DNA of 40,153 bases from Halobacteriales archaeon QS_8_65_32 (lineage in GTDB: Archaea > Halobacteriota > Halobacteria > Halobacteriales > Halococcaceae), in the NCBI GenBank assembly GCA_003022925.1, contig PXRY01000001.1, positions 1 to 40,153 on the forward strand, written 5' to 3'. Numbering within the stretch: position 1 is the stretch's first letter; each line of letters begins with the position of its first letter. Below the pieces are notes generated by a model. It was given only the letters and a program-made list of their open reading frames with translations. It did not search any database and was not told the DNA's origin. The position numbers and the translations under genes were made by a program. This document shows positions 8,493-18,636 of this stretch, in pieces.

Positions 8493-9308
8493 TCAGTTCA
8501 CGACCGGCGGTTCGTTTCTCGGGGGCGTCGCCTCGCGCACCGAGACGGTGACGGCGACTTCCTTCGGCAGCGGGATCGATTCGGCCGCCGCGTCGTCGAG
8601 GTCGTCGTTAGAGCCGTCGTTCCTGGCGGTCGTCGTCCCTTCGGCGTCCTCCTCGCCATATCCCTCTCCTCCCTCGTCTCGCCCGTACCTCTCTTCTCCC
8701 TCGCTTCCTTCGTCCTCGAGCGGCGCGAGCGTAACCATGTCGAAGGGAGCGATCTCGATTATCTCGAAGCGTGCGCCGGGAACGACGCCGGCCCGGTCGA
8801 GGTAGGTGAGTACCTCCGGGTCGTCGTCGCGCACCCGTTCGACGCGGACGACATCGCCTTCCTCGTGGGTCGACAGGAGTGCGAGGTCGTCGTCGAGAGG
8901 TTCGAGGTCGGGCGAAGGGATCGGCGCGCCGTGAGGGTCGGCGGTAGGATCGCCCAACACGGTGGCGATCTCGGTCTCTAATTTCTCGGAGATGTGGTGT
9001 TCTAAGCGGTCGGCTTCCTCGTGGACCTCCGCCCAGTCGTAATTCAGCTGTTCGATCAGGAAGAGTTCGAGCAGGCGGTGGTGCCGGATGGTCTCTAAGG
9101 CCATCAGTTCGCCCTCGTCGGTGAGATGGGACCCCTTGTACTCCTCGCGTTCGACTAGGCCGCGCTCGGCGAGGCGCTTCATCGTCGCCGTCACCGTCGG
9201 CGTCGTAACGCCGAGGACGTCGGCAATCGCGGAGGGCGGGACCGCCTCCTCGCCGTCGCTGAGTTGATAGACCGCCTTGATATAGTCCTCGGCCTTCGCG
9301 CTCGACAT
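8493..9308 (-). CDS. DtxR/MntR-family metal-dependent transcriptional repressor
   Basis: 271 residues. N-terminal winged helix (MSSAKAEDYIKAVYQLS, then SAIADVLGVTTPTVTATMKRL, residues 1-70), then the metal-binding/dimerisation domain with LTDEGELMALETIRHHRLLELFL and ADRLEHHISEKLE (about 75-140), then an SH3-like FeoA-type domain (about 160-215, DVVRVERV...GARFEIIEI). The C-terminal 50 residues are an odd acidic Gly/Glu-rich tail ending in a short hydrophobic strand. Such proteins bind operators when loaded with Fe or Mn. A TTAGACTCATCTAG site sits between its own TATA-like box (ACATAAATG) and its ATG, implying autoregulation. It is flanked by ZIP and GDT1 transporters that carry related sites. 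Confidence 0.93.
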   Translation of the reverse strand: MSSAKAEDYIKAVYQLSDGEEAVPPSAIADVLGVTTPTVTATMKRLAERGLVEREEYKGSHLTDEGELMALETIRHHRLLELFLIEQLNYDWAEVHEEADRLEHHISEKLETEIATVLGDPTADPHGAPIPSPDLEPLDDDLALLSTHEEGDVVRVERVRDDDPEVLTYLDRAGVVPGARFEIIEIAPFDMVTLAPLEDEGSEGEERYGRDEGGEGYGEEDAEGTTTARNDGSNDDLDDAAAESIPLPKEVAVTVSVREATPPRNEPPVVN

Positions 9309-9316
9309 ATGCCTCC

Positions 9317-9330
9317 CTAGATGAGTCTAA
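9317..9330. promoter_or_regulatory. Predicted autoregulatory DtxR-type operator
   Basis: On the minus strand TTAGACTCATCTAG lies 9-22 bp before the ATG at 9308 and just after an AT-rich box (ACATAAATG). The first eight bases are identical to the site before the GDT1 gene read on the plus strand (TTAGACTC). The arms are TTAG/CTAG, one base off a perfect match. Confidence 0.58.
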
Positions 9331-9391
9331 CATTTATGTGTTGCCCTGCAGGCGGTGGTAACTAGCGACAATGGGACAGAAGCGGCGTGCA

Positions 9392-9555
9392 GAACGGTTT
9401 GAAATCCCCCCGACACGCTCGACTCGGGGGGCTCGCTGCGCGCTTCGCTCGGTCGCTCCAGTGCTTGCTTCACCCGCCATCGTCGAGCGCGTCGGCCCCT
9501 TTCAGTCTCACCCATGACGGTTGTTTAGCAGGCAATTGCGTAAGTTAACACTGCC
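9392..9555 (-). repeat. Dispersed structured element, copy B
   Basis: Non-coding element in the gap between the DtxR gene and the GDT1 gene. On the plus strand it begins GAACGGTTTGAAATC and has an 8-bp hairpin, CCCCCCGA (9406-9413) with TCGGGGGG (9424-9431). It then has a short variable interior and the conserved GTCGGCCCCTTTCAGTCTCA (9491-9510). GAAA (9401-9404) can pair with TTTC (9500-9503), closing the element. The following 50 bp (to AACACTGCC) closely match the same position in the 30.4-kb copy, so these two copies share a longer arm than the other two. The interior has only weak hairpins here. Confidence 0.6.
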
Positions 9556-9646
9556 ACCCTGTGTGAGCACGGAAGAGGGGTCGAGCCACGGCGTCGGCGA
9601 CGAGTGCCCCCGGGAGGTCTGAAGAATTGGGACGAACGAAGGCAGG

Positions 9647-10351
9647 TTAGCCGGTGAGGGTGGCAATAACGTTCACAAGCGTCTCCCAGACCGGAAACCC
9701 GAAGACGAGCCCCGAGACGGTATCGAGCGCGAAGAAGGCAAACAGCGCCGCGCCCGCGAGATGGGCCTTTCGGGCGTCGAACCGGCCCGAGAACCGATCG
9801 AAGAAGTAAGCGTTCAGGAGGCTCACGGGAATGATTGCGAGCATCTCGCCGACCCAGATCGCCGCCGGCTGTGCCGGATAATTGCCAGCGAGCGCAATCG
9901 TGATCAGTTAGGTCTTGTCGCCGAACCCGCCGGCGACCATCATGACGAAGATCGGCAGAAAGCCCCCGAGCACGTTCGGTACCTGTCGGTCGGTAAGGAG
10001 AATTTTCACGTCCAGTTCACCGCCGGTGCCGAGCACCCCGCCGTCGGTGCGCGTTCCCTCGTGGTCTCGCTCAGGCGTCGATCGGAAGAGCAGTACGGCA
10101 AAGAGCGCGAACATCCCCGCCGTCAGGAGGTCGAGGACCAATCCGGAGAGCACCTCCTGTAACAGCCCGCCGAAGACGACTTCCAGAGCGGTCCAGCCCG
10201 CGAAGGCCGCGCCGGCAGCCGAGACCACTAACAGGGGGTGATAGCGCGTCGCGAGCCCGGCGATGATGAACTGGACCTTCTCGCCTGGCAGGACGGCCAA
10301 CTGGGCACCGAAGGCGATCGCGACGACCGTGAGCCAACTCGCGTCGCTCAC
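9647..10351 (-). pseudogene. GDT1/TMEM165-family cation transporter, interrupted by an in-frame TAA
   Basis: The track lists two ORFs (9908-10351 and 9647-9844), but they are one frame. The first ends ...GGFGDKT, then TAA at 9910-9908, then the same frame continues LITIALAGNYPAQPAAIWVG into MLAIIPVSLLNAYFFDRFSG. The family's second signature is E/G-x-GDKTQ/S followed by a membrane segment; the stop sits exactly at the expected Gln, consistent with CAA changed to TAA. The first signature is the haloarchaeal form AVLPGEKVQF. The intact protein would be 234 residues with about six membrane segments, a Mn/Ca:H exchanger family. GTG start at 10351. A DtxR-type operator lies upstream. The lesion removes half of the cation site unless it is read through, is recent, or is an assembly error. 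Confidence 0.8.
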
Positions 10352-10424
10352 GCCGGGCGCACCCCGACCGCGCGGTCGCTCGGTCCGAAGGCGTCGCTCC
10401 GTTGGAGGGACACTGTTCCATTAT

Positions 10425-10441
10425 TAGACTCGTCGAATCTA
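10425..10441. promoter_or_regulatory. Predicted DtxR-type operator before the GDT1 gene
   Basis: TAGACTCGTCGAATCTA is a 17-bp palindrome with one mismatched pair around the centre. It is preceded by T, giving the TTAGACTC arm shared with the site before the DtxR gene. It lies about 75-90 bp before the GTG start at 10351 and overlaps an AT-rich stretch (TATAGATT on the minus strand) that may be the promoter. Confidence 0.58.
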
Positions 10442-10541
10442 TAGGTTGTGGTAGGCACAGTCGCCTATCACCGTCGTTCACTGACACCCGTCGCGACCGT
10501 CGTTCAGGACGATGGCAGCGGCAGACTGATCGACCGATCGC

Positions 10542-12704
<2,163 letters not shown>

Positions 12705-13460
12705 TCACTCCTGCTGGGTTGGGCGAATCAAGAGTTCGTTGACGCTCACGTGCTGGGGCTGGGCCACGGCGAAGGCGATCGTCCGGGCGATATCCGTACC
12801 GGTAAGCGGTTCCATCGATTCGACCCACTCGTTGACGCTCTCTTGTACTTCGTCGTCGGGGATGTGCTCCTGGAGTTCGGTATCGACGATGCCGGGTTCG
12901 ACCAGCGTCGTTCGAATGCCGTCGTCGGTGACCTCCTGTCTGAACGCTTCGGTAAAGCCGTTGACGCCGAACTTCGTCGCGTTGTAGCCGCTCGCGGTCG
13001 CGCTGGCCTGGCGGCCGGCGACCGAGGAGACGTTGACGACGTGGCCGCTTTCCTGTTCTCGCATGACCGGCAGGGCGGCGTGGGTCGCGTTCATGAGACC
13101 CAGGAGGTTGACTTCGACCATCTGTCGCCAGTTGTCGGTGTCAGCCTCGGCGACCGCTTCTAACAACATCACCCCGGCGTTGTTTACGAGGATATCGAGG
13201 CACCCGAGTTCCGAAACCGTGGTGTCGATCATGTCCTCGACCTCTGCTTCGTCGGTGACGTCGGTCGGGACAACGAGGGTCTCCGCGCCGCCGGTTTCGA
13301 GTCGGTCGGCGAGCGACGCCAGTTCGCCTTCCCGACGGGCAGCGAGCGCAACCGCCGCGCCTTCGGCAGCGAGCGCTTCGGCGGTCGCCTCGCCGATGCC
13401 CGACGAGGCACCGGTGACGAGCGCTACCTGACCGTCGAGTCTGTCGGATATCGTGGCCAT
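12705..13460 (-). CDS. Short-chain dehydrogenase/reductase
   Basis: 251 residues from the ATG at 13460. The 727-residue ORF in the track extends far upstream only because it runs antisense to the aminotransferase gene, so that start is rejected. Classical SDR motifs: TGASSGIGEA for the dinucleotide (residues 13-22), NNAGVM (about 90), a catalytic Ser in VVNVSSVAGRQ (about 140), and YNATKFG with the Tyr and Lys (about 155). The closest style is the YdfG/serine-type SDR of broad specificity. The residue after the second strand is Arg (ALAARREGEL), which favours NADP. Substrate unknown. It is divergent from the aminotransferase at 13641 and lies 48 bp downstream of the ligA start side on the same strand. 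Confidence 0.93.
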   Translation of the reverse strand: MATISDRLDGQVALVTGASSGIGEATAEALAAEGAAVALAARREGELASLADRLETGGAETLVVPTDVTDEAEVEDMIDTTVSELGCLDILVNNAGVMLLEAVAEADTDNWRQMVEVNLLGLMNATHAALPVMREQESGHVVNVSSVAGRQASATASGYNATKFGVNGFTEAFRQEVTDDGIRTTLVEPGIVDTELQEHIPDDEVQESVNEWVESMEPLTGTDIARTIAFAVAQPQHVSVNELLIRPTQQE

Positions 13461-13640
13461 TGCATTCTCGTTACTCGGCTCCCTCGGAAAACCGTGTCCG
13501 AACCGGCCATCGCCTCGTCGGATCGTTGATCGAGCGAGAAAATACGGAAGTGCCGGCAGCGCAGACGGGTAGAGAGTGCCCGATAACGGCGAGCGACCTC
13601 CGAAGGCGAGGCTTATTTGATCGGAGCCGAACTCGTTGGT

Positions 13641-14870
13641 ATGACCGGGGACATCGACGAGGAGTTCCTCTTGCTCAACCCGGGACCGGTCCCGCTGACC
13701 GACCCAGTGCGGGAAGCGATGGACGCGCCGATGGTTTCCCACCGCTCGGCGGCGTTCGAGCGGACCTACGAGCGCGCCCAGCGCGGCCTCGACTACGTCT
13801 TCACCGAGTCGACGCTCGACGGCCACTCCACCTCGGCGGGGGGCACGAGCCTGATCCTCAATGGCACGGCGACGATGGGGATGGAAGCCGCCGTTGCGAA
13901 TCTCGTGGGACCAGACGATGAAGTCGTCGCGCTCGTCAACGGCAAGTTCGGTCGCCGGTTTGCTCGGATTGCCGACCGGTACGCCGAGGTGAAAGGAGTG
14001 GATGTCGGGTGGGGCGAGGCGTTCAATCTCGACGCGGTGACACGGGCGATAACCGACGAAACGGCACTCGTGACGATGGTCCACAACGAGACGAGCACCG
14101 GTATCTTGAACCCCGTCTCCGCGGTCGGCGAAGTGGCGAGCGAGTCCGACGCACCCTTCGTCGTCGATGGAGTCACGAGCCTCGGCGGCGACGTCTTCTG
14201 TATCGACGACTGGAACGTTGACGTTGCGATTACGGATTCTCAAAAGGCGCTCGCTGCTCCGCCCGGAACCAGCGCAATGTACGTGACCGACCGGGCGACA
14301 GAACGTGTCGACGGCTCGCGCGCCCCGTTCTATGCGGACCTCGAAAAGCACCTCCGCAAGGCGGCCGACTTTCAGACGCCCTTTACCAGCGCCGTGCCCC
14401 TCGTTCGCGCGCTCGCGGTCGCCGTCGAGGCCATCGAAGCCGAAGGGATGGCCCCACGCATCCGCCGGCACCGCCGGCAAGCGAAAGCGTTCCGTCAGGG
14501 GTTCGCGGCGATGGGATTGGAGGCCTTCCCCGAGACGCCGGGACTCACGGTACGGTCGAACACCGTCACGGCGACTCGCCTCCCCATCGAGATCGACCCC
14601 TCCGACTTCTTCGACGCGGTGAAAGCCCGAAACGTCTCGCTCAGCGGCGGACAGGCCCACCTCGGCGGCGAGATATTCAGGGTGAGCAACATGGGCAGCC
14701 TCGCCGACAGCGACGTGTCTCAGGGGGTTCGCGTCGTCGGCGAAGCGATGGCCGAAGCCGGCGCGGATGTTAACGGCGAGGCGGGTCTCGCCGCCGCCCG
14801 GGACGTACTCGGAAGCGGGGAAAACCAGGTGGACGGAGAGGGAGCGACCGTCGGGGCCGCCGGGGAGTAG
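13641..14870 (+). CDS. Class V aminotransferase (alanine/serine-glyoxylate aminotransferase type)
   Basis: 409 residues from the ATG at 13641; a TATA-like CTTATTTGA at 13611-13619 fits a leaderless start there rather than at 13617. Begins LLLNPGPVPLTDPVREAM, the usual opening of this group. GTATMGMEAAVANL holds the phosphate-binding region, VVDGVTSLGGDVF the Asp that contacts the cofactor N1, and TDSQKALAAPPG the Lys that binds pyridoxal phosphate (about residue 197). GGQAHLGGEIFRVSNMG near the C-terminus contains the substrate Arg. Such enzymes interconvert alanine, serine, pyruvate, glyoxylate or hydroxypyruvate. Serine genes lie 10 kb away, but no direct link is visible. A short acidic Gly-rich tail follows. 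The broken winged-helix gene starts 5 bp after the stop. Confidence 0.93.
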   Translation: MTGDIDEEFLLLNPGPVPLTDPVREAMDAPMVSHRSAAFERTYERAQRGLDYVFTESTLDGHSTSAGGTSLILNGTATMGMEAAVANLVGPDDEVVALVNGKFGRRFARIADRYAEVKGVDVGWGEAFNLDAVTRAITDETALVTMVHNETSTGILNPVSAVGEVASESDAPFVVDGVTSLGGDVFCIDDWNVDVAITDSQKALAAPPGTSAMYVTDRATERVDGSRAPFYADLEKHLRKAADFQTPFTSAVPLVRALAVAVEAIEAEGMAPRIRRHRRQAKAFRQGFAAMGLEAFPETPGLTVRSNTVTATRLPIEIDPSDFFDAVKARNVSLSGGQAHLGGEIFRVSNMGSLADSDVSQGVRVVGEAMAEAGADVNGEAGLAAARDVLGSGENQVDGEGATVGAAGE

Positions 14871-14875
14871 CAGGT

Positions 14876-15214
14876 ATGAGCGAACCACCTCCGTCGCCGG
14901 ACCGGAAACGATAGCGGTCGGAGCGCCCGACTAATTGGTTGTACCTCTGCCAACACGAGAGCATCCATCTCGTGATCGACGCCTTGCTCCGTGTCGATCC
15001 GAGAACGGAGTTCACAAAGTCGGAACTCGTCGAGTTCGCGGGGATCAGCACTCGGAGCGTTCGGCGACACATCGACACACTGGTCGAACTCGGCGTGATG
15101 GCCGAAACCGCGGGCGGAAGGCGATACCACTACGATATCGAGAGCCCGGTCGGACAGCGGATCGTCGAACTGAATGTGGAGATCAATACGGTCGGTGCGA
15201 CGACGGAGCAGTGA
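14876..15214 (+). pseudogene. Winged-helix protein gene with an in-frame TAG at codon 13
   Basis: The track begins this ORF at a TTG (14939). In the same frame an upstream ATG at 14876 gives MSEPPPSPDRKR, then TAG (14912-14914), then RSERPTNWLYLC and the rest. Against the intact paralogue at 28250-28588 (same length, 339 nt), the match runs through the stop: paralogue DVKRSRVEHPIGWLYLC, here DRKR-stop-RSERPTNWLYLC. So the true start was very likely 14876 and the TAG is a lesion at a Ser codon. The remaining frame carries a winged helix (KSELVEFAGISTRSVRRHIDTL) and a wing (AETAGGRRYHYDIES). A shorter product from TTG at 14939 or GTG-type re-initiation is possible because the domain is intact after it. 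Confidence 0.7.
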
Positions 15215-15307
15215 GAGACGGACGTTCGATCGCTGACCGGCACCGAGCGAACGCGTAGCGGTTTCTCGGGGTTGAACGCTCGGAGTTCGAACTGAGGCGA
15301 TGAGCGA

Positions 15308-15808
15308 TTATGGAGGGTCGTCTGCTTCCGATTCGTCTCCGATGTCGTCGGTCGCGTCGACATCGATCGTGTCGTCCGCGGTCGATTCCCGAGCATCGTC
15401 GGGCATCGCTGCGGCCTCGATCTCGTCGAAGAGGCCGAGCACCGCGTCGTCGGTCGTCAGATCTCGGAGTTCGTCGAGGATCGACGCGAGCATGCCATAT
15501 TCGAGCAGTGCAACGATGGCCGCCTCGCCGAGGCGTGCACCGACGCGCTGGCCGGCGAGGCGAACGGCGACCTCCTGAATTCGACTGCCGTCAGCGAGTT
15601 CGTCGGCGATCGCCCGGCCGAGCAGGCGACCGAGGAGTTTCCCCGCCTGCTCGCGCTCGATCGCTTCCTCGACCGGTTGGCCGTCGAGCAGCGCCCCGAT
15701 GTCGACCGCTCGAAGCGCCTCGCGGGCGCTGCCGCCGGCGAGATACGCCCGTACGCCGTGTGCGAGGAGACCGCCAACAGCGCTCGTCTCGGAGTCGTCT
15801 TCACCCAT
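15308..15808 (-). CDS. Acidic hypothetical protein
   Basis: 166 residues, not recognised. It starts MGEDDSETSAVGGLLAHGV and is a largely helical, Ala/Leu/Gly-rich core (residues 10-115) with repeated LLGRLLGRAIADEL-type amphipathic helices, then a disordered Asp/Glu-rich tail (about 130-166). No signal peptide; one or two stretches are moderately hydrophobic (EAAIVALLEYGMLASIL). A TATA-like TTTATACAG at 15833-15841 (minus strand) about 26-30 bp before the ATG fits a leaderless transcript, supporting a real gene. Convergent with the broken winged-helix gene. No function is proposed. Confidence 0.65.
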   Translation of the reverse strand: MGEDDSETSAVGGLLAHGVRAYLAGGSAREALRAVDIGALLDGQPVEEAIEREQAGKLLGRLLGRAIADELADGSRIQEVAVRLAGQRVGARLGEAAIVALLEYGMLASILDELRDLTTDDAVLGLFDEIEAAAMPDDARESTADDTIDVDATDDIGDESEADDPP

Positions 15809-15905
15809 CGGGCGAAGTCTCGAGACGAGCCTGTATAAATCCCGGGCCGGCAGACCGATAGGATCGATAGCACCGGTGAGACCGACAGCACCGACGGCAC
15901 CGACG

Positions 15906-16016
15906 GCCCCGAAAGCCCCCTCGGTCTCGCGCGTCTCTCGCTCGCTGCGCGCGGCTTCGCCGTGCTCCCGTCGCGAGAGACGCGCGACACCTCGGCCCCT
16001 TTCGAATTCCCACCAT
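15906..16016 (-). repeat. Dispersed structured element, copy C
   Basis: Lies between the MFS gene and the hypothetical gene. On the plus strand it opens CCCCGAAAGCCCCCTCGG and closes CTCGGCCCCTTTCGAATTCC. The ends pair: CGAAAG (15910-15915) with CTTTCG (15999-16004). The interior is one strong stem-loop: TCGCGCGTCTCTCGC (15927-15941) with its perfect 15-bp complement at 15973-15987. A smaller hairpin GCGCGGC-TTC-GCCGTGC (15949-15965) sits in its loop. A short run of degenerate 9-bp units (ACCGACGGC-like, 15871-15909) precedes it. No coding potential. Confidence 0.58.
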
Positions 16017-16062
16017 CCGCGACCGGACGCCGGGTTCTCGCCGGATGCCGTGTTCTCTCCTC

Positions 16063-17325
16063 CTATCCGCGCTCGAACGTCGGGACCGTCGTGAGGTCGA
16101 GGCGTAAGAGCAGCGGCAGGGCAACGAGGGCGATCGCGACCTCCGCGAGGCCGACGACCAGAAAGGCAACGTCGAAGCCTGCGGCCTCGGTTACGACCGC
16201 GCCGCCGACGATCCCTCCTAAAAAGCCGAGACTACCGACGATATTGAACCCGCCGATGGCAGTGCCGCGCTCGCGTTCTGCGGCGAGGTCGCTTACGAGC
16301 GCGAGCGTGGCCGGCGCACAGAGCGCGCCGAATATACCTACCAGAGCCATCGTCGCGCCCGCGAGAAGCACCGAGGGCACGAACCCGACGGCGATCACCG
16401 CGAAGCCAAAGAGCCCCGAACCGATCGCGATCGGGCCGACCCGGCCGATCCGATCGGAGAGCACTCCAGAGGGGTACTGGAGCAGGGCGAAGGGCGCGAA
16501 AAAGCAGCCGAGCAGGAGGCCGGTCGTCGCGGTGTCGGCACCGAAAGTCGTCTGGAAGTAGACCGTCCCGACGAACGCGAAGAAGCCGGCGGCGAGGCGG
16601 TCGATCAGCCCGAACGCATAGGGCAGCGCGAGAACGGGCGTCCGACCGAGCGCGCCGAGCACGGCGAGCGGACTCTCGGAACTACCGTCGTCGTCCGCCG
16701 GGACGCGATCGGTGACGGCGAAGGCGAGGCCGGCAACGCCGAGCAGACACGCGCTCGCGACCCACAGCGGCGCGAGCGTATCGATCGCGTAGAGCCGGCC
16801 GCCGATCGGCGCACCCAAGGCAGTGCCCCCGCCGATGGCGATGCCCGCCGCGCCCATGTTCCGGCCGGTGCCGCCGTCGAGGTCGGTGAGCATCGTGAGC
16901 GCGAGCGAGAAGGCTCCGATCGTGAAGGTCCCCTGCACGAAGCGGAAGACGAGCACGGCGGTGAATCCCACCCGTCCCGACGCCCCGAGGGTCGCGAGGA
17001 CGGCGTAGCCCGCCGCGCCGCCGAGCGCGCCGAGCGCGATGAGGGGGCGACGCCGGCCGAGCGCATCGGAGAGGGCCCCCCAGACGGCGGCGAACAGGAC
17101 GAAACCGACGAACTCCGCGCCCAAGAACCAGGTGCCGGCGTCGAGAACCGGGCTATTTGCACCCAATGCTTCGAGTAGGTCGGGGACGCCGGGGTAAAGC
17201 AACACCTGGGCGAAGAGCACGGCGAAGACCGTCGCCGCTAAGACGGCGCGATCGCGCCTGGACCCGCCGTCCGGTGCGCCCGGCGCGTCCGACGTGTCCG
17301 GCGCGTCCGGCGTCGCCGATGCCAT
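16063..17325 (-). CDS. Major facilitator superfamily transporter
   Basis: 420 residues with 12 predicted membrane helices. The N-terminal half has the MFS loop motif in the form GALSDALGRRRPLIALGALGG (after helix 2), and the C-terminal half has its echo, SGVLSDRIGRVGPIAIGSGL. Acidic residues are concentrated in the N-terminus (SATPDAPDTSDAPGAPDGGS), which is disordered. The overall form resembles drug/multidrug efflux or sugar-efflux MFS proteins, but no substrate motif is decisive. Single-gene unit; the gap to the EamA gene (start side) is 124 bp on the same strand. Start is the ATG at 17325. Confidence 0.93.
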   Translation of the reverse strand: MASATPDAPDTSDAPGAPDGGSRRDRAVLAATVFAVLFAQVLLYPGVPDLLEALGANSPVLDAGTWFLGAEFVGFVLFAAVWGALSDALGRRRPLIALGALGGAAGYAVLATLGASGRVGFTAVLVFRFVQGTFTIGAFSLALTMLTDLDGGTGRNMGAAGIAIGGGTALGAPIGGRLYAIDTLAPLWVASACLLGVAGLAFAVTDRVPADDDGSSESPLAVLGALGRTPVLALPYAFGLIDRLAAGFFAFVGTVYFQTTFGADTATTGLLLGCFFAPFALLQYPSGVLSDRIGRVGPIAIGSGLFGFAVIAVGFVPSVLLAGATMALVGIFGALCAPATLALVSDLAAERERGTAIGGFNIVGSLGFLGGIVGGAVVTEAAGFDVAFLVVGLAEVAIALVALPLLLRLDLTTVPTFERG

Positions 17326-17449
17326 ATCAGTAGAAGGGCCGCGAGGAACAAAACGTCGTCCGTCTCGGTCGGCGGTCAGTGGGTAACGGTCGCCAGACGG
17401 TACTGCAGTTACGGTTCGGGTTCGTCCCGTCGGCGTTTCGATAGGCAGG

Positions 17450-18430
17450 TCACTTGTAGTACCGGTTGCCGGCCACGGCGATCGTGTGTGAGTCGGCGTA
17501 CCGGCGAGCGATCGCGTGCCGGCGGCGGCGCGTCAGGAGGCCGTGGAGCGGCCGGAGTTCGATCAGCGCGAAGCCGGCGGCGATCACACAGAAGCCGACG
17601 ACCGTGGTACGAGTGATCGGTTCGCCGAAGGCGACCCAGCCGCCTACGGCGGCGACGATAGGAGTGATGTAGCTCACGAGACTCGCCTGCGAGGGTCCGA
17701 TCTCGCCCACCAGCGAGAAGTACAGGAGGAAGCCGGCGGCGCTCGCGACGACCGCGAGATACACTAGCGCCACGAGCACCTCGACGCTGGGTACGCCGCC
17801 GAGAACGGCCGCCGGCGACCCCTCGAACCCGGCGCTCAACAGATGCAGTACGCCGGCACCGACGAGCGTCATCCAGGCCTGGCTGGTGACGATCGGCAGT
17901 GTAGCGTCGAAGCGGACGGTCAGCACCGATCCGACGGCGAAACAGATCGCGGCAAGCAAGAACAGGCTAACGCCGATCAACTGTCCGTCGAGGCCCGATC
18001 CGGGGTTCGCAACGACGCACACGCCGAGCAGGCCGACGACGAACCCGCCGATCTCGGGGGGCGAGAGGCGCGCGTCGAGTACTACGAGCGCGAATGCCGG
18101 TGTCAGTACGGGCACGAGGCTCAGTACCACCGCCCCGATCGCGCTCGTCACGTACGTCTGGCCGACGAACGCGAGCGCGAAGTGCAGCCCGATCACGAGG
18201 GTGCCGCCGGTTACGATCAGTCCCCACTCCGCGCGTCCCGCCGGCCACGATCGGTACCCCCTCGAAAGGGCGTACCCGAAGAGCACGAGGCTCGCGATGT
18301 CGTATCGCAGCGCCGCGAACAGAAGCGGGGACAGCGCTTCGAGGCCCACTTCGATCGCAGGAAAGGAACTCCCCCAGATCAACGCCAACAGGAAAAAGAG
18401 CCCGACGTTCCGAAACCTATTCGATCCCAA
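17450..18430 (-). CDS. EamA (DMT superfamily) transporter
   Basis: 326 residues with ten hydrophobic helices arranged as two EamA repeats (about 8-140 and 150-285). It starts GLFFLLALIWGSSFPAIEVGL, a typical first helix with the conserved W-G-S/xF motif; the second repeat ends in VSYITPIVAAVGGWVAFGEPIT, the family's other strong signature. The first codon is TTG at 18430; an in-frame TGA lies about 33 bp upstream and no ATG intervenes, so a TTG or nearby start is required. Members export amino acids or other metabolites. A Lys/Arg-rich tail follows the last helix. A TATA-like ACTATTTGC lies about 35-45 bp upstream. Confidence 0.9.
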   Translation of the reverse strand: MGSNRFRNVGLFFLLALIWGSSFPAIEVGLEALSPLLFAALRYDIASLVLFGYALSRGYRSWPAGRAEWGLIVTGGTLVIGLHFALAFVGQTYVTSAIGAVVLSLVPVLTPAFALVVLDARLSPPEIGGFVVGLLGVCVVANPGSGLDGQLIGVSLFLLAAICFAVGSVLTVRFDATLPIVTSQAWMTLVGAGVLHLLSAGFEGSPAAVLGGVPSVEVLVALVYLAVVASAAGFLLYFSLVGEIGPSQASLVSYITPIVAAVGGWVAFGEPITRTTVVGFCVIAAGFALIELRPLHGLLTRRRRHAIARRYADSHTIAVAGNRYYK

Positions 18431-18636
18431 TACAGAACTGCCTCCACAGCGTCGTCATCGAAGACGCAAATAGTACCCCTTCAAACTTGAATCTTGCCGC
18501 AACCGTGATACCACGGAACGGACTCCCACGGCGGAACGTTACGGATTCCGTTCATACCTCCGCTGGCCGGTTCGGGAATCGAGGCTGTCACGACGATCCG
18601 AACGACGTAGACGGCCAACGGCGTCCCGGGAGTCGG

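Noticed and set aside
10352-10420. GC-rich GAGCGAC / CCGCGCGGTCGG hairpins as a fifth copy of the structured element
   Set aside because: The interior resembles the element, but neither the CTTTCAGTCCCAC end nor the GAAAGC end is present.
13461-14888. Upstream extension of the SDR ORF to 727 residues
   Set aside because: The extension is antisense to the class V aminotransferase, has no SDR similarity and arises because high-GC shadows lack stops.
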